A stretch of DNA of 64,000 bases from Isoetes taiwanensis (lineage: Eukaryota; Streptophyta; Lycopodiopsida; Isoetales; Isoetaceae). The notes beneath the pieces are model-generated. The model was not told the DNA's origin. It searched no databases and saw only the letters and a list, made by a program, of their open reading frames with translations. Both the position numbers and the translations under genes were made by a program. Shown in pieces: positions 57,701 through 64,000 of this stretch. The first letter of the stretch is position 1; the number at the start of each line of letters is the position of its first letter. The DNA lies in assembly GCA_021234155.1 (NCBI GenBank), contig JAJEKV010000025.1, positions 14,488,445-14,552,444 of the forward strand, given 5' to 3'.

Positions 57701-60675
57701 GTAGGTTGGCACAGGTTGGTTTAAAGGTTGTATTCTTAACAAAGAAAGATAATAAAGAAGAGACAAAATTTTGCACAATGAACATCATATTTGGATGGTA
57801 ACCACAGCTGTGTCATTACATTGCAGGGTCCAATGGCAATCCAATAGCTATTTAAGCTTTGATAAAAGCTTTTCGATCTGAGTTTTGCATTGGTAATGAA
57901 AAACCTGATTGAAGGATTTGTAGGGTTGTTTGATGCATGAATTCTTAATTCCTCATGGTACATATAGACAGGTAAGCAGAACGTTTCTCACAAAATTGAT
58001 TTAGTTGTAACCTTCAGTTTGGATTTTGACAATGTTAAGATCCAATTATGGTTAACATATTATTTGAAATAAGTAAGGACTTCTCGATGCTTACAGAGGG
58101 CGGCCGGAAAAGACGATGAAACAATTGAAGAAGAAATTTTCGTCATGAGGCCCTTGAAGAAGCATGCGTTCGTGGTTTTCTCAAGGTTTGTCCTCTTAAA
58201 GTATATCTTTAAACATAATAACAAGGCTCCATGTTGAAAGATTTAGATGTCACAGTGCATTATTGCATGATGTGAGGCCTGCATGTATGTGGTTTAACTT
58301 AGCAGCATAACCATGCAGGAGAATTTGGGATCGTGGGACTTCAAGAACAAACGGCAACAAAGTGATCTCATCCGAAGGTTTGTGTCGAGCTCATATGTTT
58401 TGCCCTTGCTTGGACGTGAGCAACTTAATATTTTTCTTACATCTTTATATTTTCAATTCTTTTTCTCCTGAACTTGGACATGCTTGCAGTTTACAGTTTC
58501 AGAAACTATTGAGCAATGTCAAATTGACTGGATGCATGGGGCCCTTGACAAATGTGTGTCTTACCTTGCAAGCAGACCGGGAACATCAAATGATGCAAGT
58601 TGTTCATCAGTTGTCTCCTAAGTTTGGGAAACAAACAGAGGGCAGGTGTTAAAACCACATGAGATAAGAAAATTGCCGGTGTCCCCTGTTTAAATTTCGA
58701 TTTCCAAAAATTACGAAAAAAATTATTTCCTATGATTTGGTATTTTGGGGTATCTGTCCCCTGTTCTCACGAATTTCTGCCACAGTAAAGCTGTCACAGT
58801 ATTGGATTCCAAACAAGTTGCAAGATGTGAGCATAGTACCATGTACCTCATGTTGATCCTATGCTTAGCTTATGGTGTGATTATCATCCATTTAAATGAT
58901 AAAACAAATAACAAAGTTTTGAGATAAATCTCATGTTTCTTTTTTACTTTTTGTGAGCATTCTCACGATGAGCTGTCATTTGGAATTTCTCTCTCATTTC
59001 GCCAATGTCGTATGTAGAAGTCCTTCATCCTTTCCAAATTCATCCTTCATAGGCTGTTGGAATTTTGTTTACCAGGTTTGCCATTTCAAACTTTCATGAT
59101 TCTTATTTCTCTTTATGATGTCTTTCCTATGTTTAGGCTGCCGCCGATTCAAGCTCACTTGAGATATTCTTTGCGGTCAACGAACCTTCAATTTCGCGAA
59201 AATTATAATCAAAAGATGAGAAGTTTTCGATATTACATTAAGCATGATTGTTCTGACTAACACTTGCATATGATATTTTGGTTTGTAATTGCATATTCAG
59301 CAGTAGATGGTTGATGCAAAGGTTTCCTTAATAGATGGATCGGTTGCTATTATGCATTATGTGAGAGCTACTGTTTAGACGGGCACTGGTAAGGAGAGAG
59401 AAATGCCATGTGCCATTTTATGCCTCAGTACATAATCAAATCAAATTGTGCATAGACTACTAGCCTGGAGATGGGGCTGTTCTACAGCTGTTTCTTGAGG
59501 TACACAGAAGGCCAGACATGTTCCAACAGTATTTGGAAATATTTATATACTCAATGGTGTTGGTGGCACTTTCGTGCATCATTTTCCCTTCCGAACGCAT
59601 GGCCGAGTGATGTTTCTTGTTCTTTTGGTTAATTTGGGTCGTGGCGGCAAGTCTATCGACATATTTTTTGTGAATTTATGTTTAATTTTTTGCAATGATA
59701 AATAGGAGATGTAACACTTCCGGACTTTACTTTCCCTTAAGACTCAAAGCAAAGAAAATGCATTTTGTATTGTGGTTTATTTGCATAATGAAGATAAATC
59801 CATGGGCTGTGTACCTCAAGTTGTGTTGCGTATAATTGATGATACCATATTGTACCATGAATGTTTATATTGGATATCTATGCTTTATGATAAGCAAAGA
59901 CCATGTTGTGATTAAGCATCTACTATGGCTAACAATTATAACAGACGTCAAACCCTAAAAACATTAATTGGATTTTTGGATTTTCCCAATAATGAGTTGG
60001 TCCAAGTGTTGGGTAAATTATGTATTGAGATTCATTACTTTAGTTATACATCCGTGCTGGATTTCTTCCATCCATTTGTTTCCATTGAATATATTCTGAT
60101 GATATAGACCATGCCCAATATTAGATACAGAACCGATATGTGATCTCCACAATTTTCAAAACCATGGTTTATCGCTTCTATTGCCTTTGACCCAATCAAT
60201 TTTGGGTATATATTTAGTATGCAAATAGGTCTGATCTTTGATCCTTAATCCTTAATTCTGGGTATAGATTTATAGTGCAAATAAGTCCAATCCTTATATT
60301 TGCATCTCATGTGTATGCATATCAAAACCTAAAGAACCATTTATCTACTCAAATTCAATACATCCACCTTTCTCACTTTGTGTGGGTATATAAAATGGAT
60401 CTAAGATATCACTCTCTTAAACTCTAGCAATGCTAGAGTGCAAACCAACATGCGAAACATCATTGCTTTAGCATTTTATGATCAACACAATTTCAAATAG
60501 CTATTATGCACATCTTAATGTGCCATGCCTCCCCTTTTAAGAATCCTATGATAATTGGACTTATTGTTTTCCAATAGAATCTAATATCATCTCTCTTCTC
60601 CCATTTTACATTCAAGTTTACCAGGATCCTCAATAGATATCTACAAATTCATGGCTATCTACATAAAATGTATTT
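57701..60675. other. Downstream of DEX1 fragment; nothing assigned
   Basis: The next DEX1 exons (starting GPT-GDVDGDG) were looked for and not found. Exon-like stretches near 58100-58190 (DDETIEEEIFVMRPLKKHAF) and 58490-58640 carry no recognised motif. Confidence 0.3.
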
Positions 60676-60676
60676 A

Positions 60677-60705
60677 TGCGAACAGAACGCCGCACCCGTT
60701 TCTAG
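60677..60705 (+). mobile_element. Helitron 3' terminus, family H1 copy b
   Basis: GCACCCGTTTCTAGT ends with CTAG at 60702-60705 followed by T and aligns with GCACCGTTACTAGT at 55041. The stem is decayed: only TGCG (60677-60680) with CGCA (60691-60694) can still pair. TTTA follows both ends. Confidence 0.5.
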
Positions 60706-60783
60706 TTTAATTTGTTTTGAATTTCCAATCACTTTCCTCGGCTTTGAATGTCCTGGCTATTTCGTGTTGTTTGTTTGGCTAGG

Positions 60784-60892
60784 AAAGAGAATATAGAGTT
60801 AGCTGAGAAGGATAAGCAGATACAAGACGAATTTGGTTTTATTGACGAAGGTATCGTGAATGAGTTGATGAGGGCAGATCCTCTGACATGAA
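60784..60892 (+). CDS. Possible last exon, unrecognised
   Basis: After an acceptor-like TTTGGCTAG, the frame KENIELAEKDKQIQDEFGFI, then DEGIVNELMRADPLT, ends in TGA at 60889-60891. It is acidic, helical-looking and cleanly framed, like a terminal exon. Upstream exons could not be linked. It lies just right of the second Helitron terminus. No family recognised. Confidence 0.25.
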
Positions 60893-62400
60893 AAGCATTA
60901 CAGGAAGGACATTATAATGTCACGAAGGGGAATCTGATTAATAATGCAAGTGTGGGCAGAATTTTATTGGTGCTACATTTTTGGTTGTGTCTTTGTTACT
61001 TGTGAGAATCCCGGCAGAGTTTCGATCTTCTCAAGAACTTGCACTGTGCTTGATGCAAGGATTTGAACCGATTTTACATTAAATTTTGAACTGAATTTTC
61101 TGTTAAATGTTGAACTACAACTAGAATGAATTTGGGCTTGTGAAAATGTGCAAGTTGAATGAAATTGTGTTGTGAAATGTGTTGTCCAATTCTGTTATCT
61201 TTGATGAGATGAAGCTGAAAATCTTGAAATTTTGGGTTATGAAATTAAGGCGATTAACTCTATAATTTCAAGGTGTTAAATTTTTGAATTCTTGTTGCCC
61301 AACCATAGGTGGGCATAGGGCACAACTTGGATAGGGCAAGTGTGTATGCCTAGAATAATTATATGCCACTAAGAGATTGTTAACCCTTGCCCAGCCAGGG
61401 CACCGAGAAGCTCCACAATTATGCTAAAACACATGCGAATTGGGCTTAGAAATTCACAAATTGGACTGGAAAACTCACCCAGATTGCACCTATAAATCCA
61501 CCAATTGGGCTGGGAGATCTGGCCGATTGGGTTGACAGGCACATGACTTTGCCCTGAGCAACCTAAAACTTGCTAAAAGATCTATGGATTTGGTTATAAA
61601 AATCCAATAATTTGCTTGTGGTATCGATGAATTTGCACGGGACATCTATAAATTAGATTAATAACCTACAAATTCGAATGGCAACATACCCGTTACTTTA
61701 TTTTGATTTCTGGTTGCCTAATCAAGCTTCTAATCAATTTTCGGATCAGATTGGTTCCTGTTTACTGAACCCATCAAAACCGAGTGCAGTCACTGCACAT
61801 AGCTCATAATAAAGTTGTTGTAGGCTCATTTGTTTCTCTAGTACGTCTTTATTGAGAGCGTTCCAACAGGCAAAAATTATGCTCTGTAATTTAATTCTCA
61901 TGACATAGGCTGTGTAGTGGCATGCCTGGATTTTTCCCTCTCTTTCTAATTGATCAGAAAGAATGGCTATTGCTCTTCGCCTAATCCTATACGGCTGTTG
62001 CATGACGCTAGAAGAGCGTGAATGGAGTGGCTTGGAGGATGGGGGCCATGCTATTTTCATTTCTCGGATGGGGCCTTCATCTCCAACACGTAAGTCACAC
62101 GATCTTTGGTTGCCTTAAGATAAAATCCGGTTCCAAAAATGTAAATATTTTGGATCTTTTTGTTTAATTTTAGAAGCCAAGAACTTTGGCAAGAATCTTT
62201 ATATGTACAAGAAATTTATCATGGCACGCCATTGCCGCCGTGGAACATTTCTTTGTCCAACTCGCTTCAAAGGAAGTTTTGTCTAAGTCTCATCCGAACA
62301 TGCGAAAATTGTGAGACATGCGAAGATTGAGTTAATCGTGTCTCTAAATTTCTATAGGGATCCTCTAGGTTCGAGGTCACCTTTCATATTTAGTCATTAT
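60893..62400. other. No recognisable gene
   Basis: GCCCA/TGGGC hairpin-like motifs occur near 61302 and 61389. A - strand frame at 61746-62060 (104 residues) lacks motifs. Confidence 0.3.
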
Positions 62401-62547
62401 GAATATACTACTATAAATTTAAGGTAGTTTTCGAATATGCAGGGAGTTGAACTCGCACTATTATCGTCTGCTTTGTGCCCGTAGGATAGATAGGTGCTAT
62501 AATTGTCAACCATGGGATTTCCATTATTGTGCATCCCTCCTTTTCTT

Positions 62548-62755
62548 TAGGCATCCGATGAGCAATCAAGAGGTTTTGGGCCCGGATGGGGTTGCCCATT
62601 ACCAACGGGCTTGACCACTAGGTTGTTATCACGATGTATGTTCTTTTTATTTATTTCATTTTATTTTTTGCATCCGATGACATCCACGAGTTTAGGGCTT
62701 TGGATGGGGGTCATCCATTACCAATAGCTTGACCACTAGACGGCATCGCGATGAT
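62548..62755 (-). repeat. Tandem pair of SINE-like units
   Basis: GCATCCGATGA...GCTTGACCACTAG-...CGATG occurs at about 62551-62636 and again at about 62670-62754 with mismatches. Read on the - strand each contains CTAGTGGTCAAG, close to a plant tRNA-derived SINE A box. A B-box-like GAGTTCAACTCC (- strand) lies further along near 62442. The tandem arrangement is unusual for SINEs. Confidence 0.5.
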
Positions 62756-63072
62756 TATTTATTCCATTCTTCCGATACATTTTTTTTTCTTCCTCAAATT
62801 AAAAAGAAAGAATGAAAGGAATCCCATGGTAATCGATAGCACGCCATCTATCATGCGGAGCAGAAAGAAAGATTTTATATTTTATATTGTTTTGTACCTT
62901 ATCCGAATACCTTGAATGGTGTCATCTGAGGTAAGAAGGCTAAAGAAGTCATGTACAGCAGGTCTAAATATTGGCGGAGAAAAAACATGTTACTTGAGAG
63001 AAGTTCTTTATAAAACAACATTCTAAATTAAATTTTGTTGTATTTGTGCGGAGATAAAAGGATGAGCATCAA

Positions 63073-63597
63073 ATGGGTGGGAGACGAGGGGTGGAGTTTG
63101 GGGGGGTAATTCCTTATCATACCTTACTAGTAAATAGTGGTCGAAGTGATTTTAGAAGTGTTCTCTATGGTACCTATGAAAGGCCTTGCATCCTCAATAG
63201 CATCGTATCACATGGTTTGGATATGCGTGAATTGCCATACAAAGTTTATTGTCATGGCTCCAGTTACTTAAATTTGAGAAGCGTTAAAAACCCACAAAGA
63301 ACATCATGGAAAAGCAGTTTTAATGAAGAAGAAACATATGTGCATCCGAGTGAAAACCTCTCCATGAAGGAATGTGCAAAAAATTGGAATGATGATGGCA
63401 ACTTCACATCTTTGGTCTACCACCTAATTATTATTACCACAAGAGTGTTTCAAATTCCATCAAAAGAATTACAAAGAAAGATGCCAAATAGATTTCTTTT
63501 CACTCCCTACATTTTCCCTTGTTTCCCCGGGTTTCCAAGAAGAAAAGCCCTATGCAAGTATGGCTATCGGGCCATGGTTCTCTCTGAGAAGGATTGA
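63073..63597 (+). CDS. Longest ATG-started ORF, unrecognised
   Basis: From ATG at 63073 to the stop at 63595-63597 the frame encodes 174 residues without interruption, unusual in this decayed window. The sequence is mixed, with no clear membrane segment, repeat or catalytic motif. YERPCILNSIVSHGLDMREL resembles a nucleic-acid-element polyprotein in flavour only, and no named family fits. No intron signal is needed. It could be a retroelement gag/protease fragment or a chance open frame. The nearby hydrolase gene lies on the other strand and does not overlap. Confidence 0.3.
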   Translation: MGGRRGVEFGGVIPYHTLLVNSGRSDFRSVLYGTYERPCILNSIVSHGLDMRELPYKVYCHGSSYLNLRSVKNPQRTSWKSSFNEEETYVHPSENLSMKECAKNWNDDGNFTSLVYHLIIITTRVFQIPSKELQRKMPNRFLFTPYIFPCFPGFPRRKALCKYGYRAMVLSEKD

Positions 63598-63736
63598 TTA
63601 GAACAATGCGCAAAACTTACTCCTCATTGGCATTGGCGAATGTAATGGCTGGCGGGTGGAAAGTACCCCGGCATGTCAAACCAACAAGTTTGGCGTCATA
63701 CCTTAAGATGGCCATGATGATATTTGGATATGCACT

Positions 63737-64000
63737 TGAACAACTAAAATACACTCCTTGATCTCCATAGCTTCTATGAACGAGCTTAAAGCTTCAATAC
63801 TCTGCACATAATATGTTTGAAACTCATAAATTGTCATAAAACCGTGAGATTTTTGCCTCAAATAGTTTTTGAATCTTTTGTTAAGTTCTCGCCACAAACA
63901 GGACTCACCATTCATAGTATAGTTAAAACCCGTTAATGCGGGCCGAGGCTTATCCGAGAAGCCAAATCGTTCAATGTGATAAAACAAATAGTTAATCCCT
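63737..64000 (-). CDS. Alpha/beta-hydrolase gene, partial at window end
   Basis: On the - strand, entering from the right edge, one exon (to 63909) encodes RFGFSDKPRP then GFNYTMN, matching the GFG-SDKP--GFDYT block of plant haloalkane-dehalogenase-like alpha/beta hydrolases, many of them plastid-targeted. A GT donor at 63908 and an AG acceptor at 63802 bound a 107-base intron. The next exon (63801-63737) encodes ALSSFIEAMEIKECILVVQ, the helix and strand just before the nucleophile elbow, and ends at a GT donor. Joining the exons gives N-E-Y and then a shifted frame; two missing bases after TAT would restore Y-V-E-A-L-S-S-F. The catalytic Asp/Ser region lies beyond, but the next exon was not found down to 63.6 kb. 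A real gene with a small sequence error or a young pseudogene. Confidence 0.6.

Noticed and set aside
59050-59260. Possible later DEX1 exon (LRSTNLQFRENYNQ)
   Set aside because: Resemblance to the DEX1 RS-NQGRNN block is too weak and no phase-consistent splice sites were found.

Overview
This is a piece of a land-plant nuclear genome made mostly of decayed transposable elements. Plant origin is shown by an intron-containing E2F-partner (DP) gene, a fragment of the exine gene DEX1, a plant-type pentatricopeptide (PPR) relic, tRNA-derived SINE heads and CCCTAAA-like telomeric repeats. A seed-free vascular plant (fern or lycophyte) or a bryophyte would fit, but the species is not readable. I see no bacterial operon, plasmid, phage or CRISPR features.

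Layout: about 0.4-3.3 kb is a + strand Ty3/gypsy pol relic (RT, RNase H, integrase). A telomere-like repeat at 3.9-4.1 kb and a long C-rich stretch to about 8.2 kb follow. An internally deleted chromovirus (gag, integrase, chromodomain, LTR-like sequence) occupies 9.8-12.8 kb. At 14.3-15.8 kb lie a LINE reverse-transcriptase tail, nested tandem repeats, a Helitron 3' terminus and a small terminal-inverted-repeat element. Exons of an unrecognised membrane protein lie at 18.0-18.9 kb, then inverted-repeat (IR) element copy 1 at 19.4-19.8 kb, a gypsy gag relic and a SINE. The best host gene is DP at 25.1-27.1 kb. A - strand autonomous-type Helitron relic (Rep then helicase) spans about 29.6-35.5 kb and is interrupted by IR copy 2. 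Then come a large foldback element, a PPR pseudogene, IR copy 3 and a long gene-poor stretch. At 51.6-52.8 kb is a degenerate tyrosine-recombinase (ZMYM/QRICH1-like, Crypton-like) gene, followed by a retroposon with target-site duplication. Two Helitron 3' ends of one family, at 55.04 and 60.70 kb, bracket a DEX1 fragment. The right edge holds tandem SINE-like units and the start of an alpha/beta-hydrolase gene on the - strand.

The genes do not form a pathway. The layout is a few host genes or fragments embedded in nested, mutually interrupting mobile elements. The observations most worth following are the Crypton-like recombinase, the Helitron family whose ends bracket the DEX1 fragment, and the three-copy IR family. 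Several otherwise well-conserved exons carry only 1-2 base indels, so sequence error has to be separated from true decay before calling pseudogenes.
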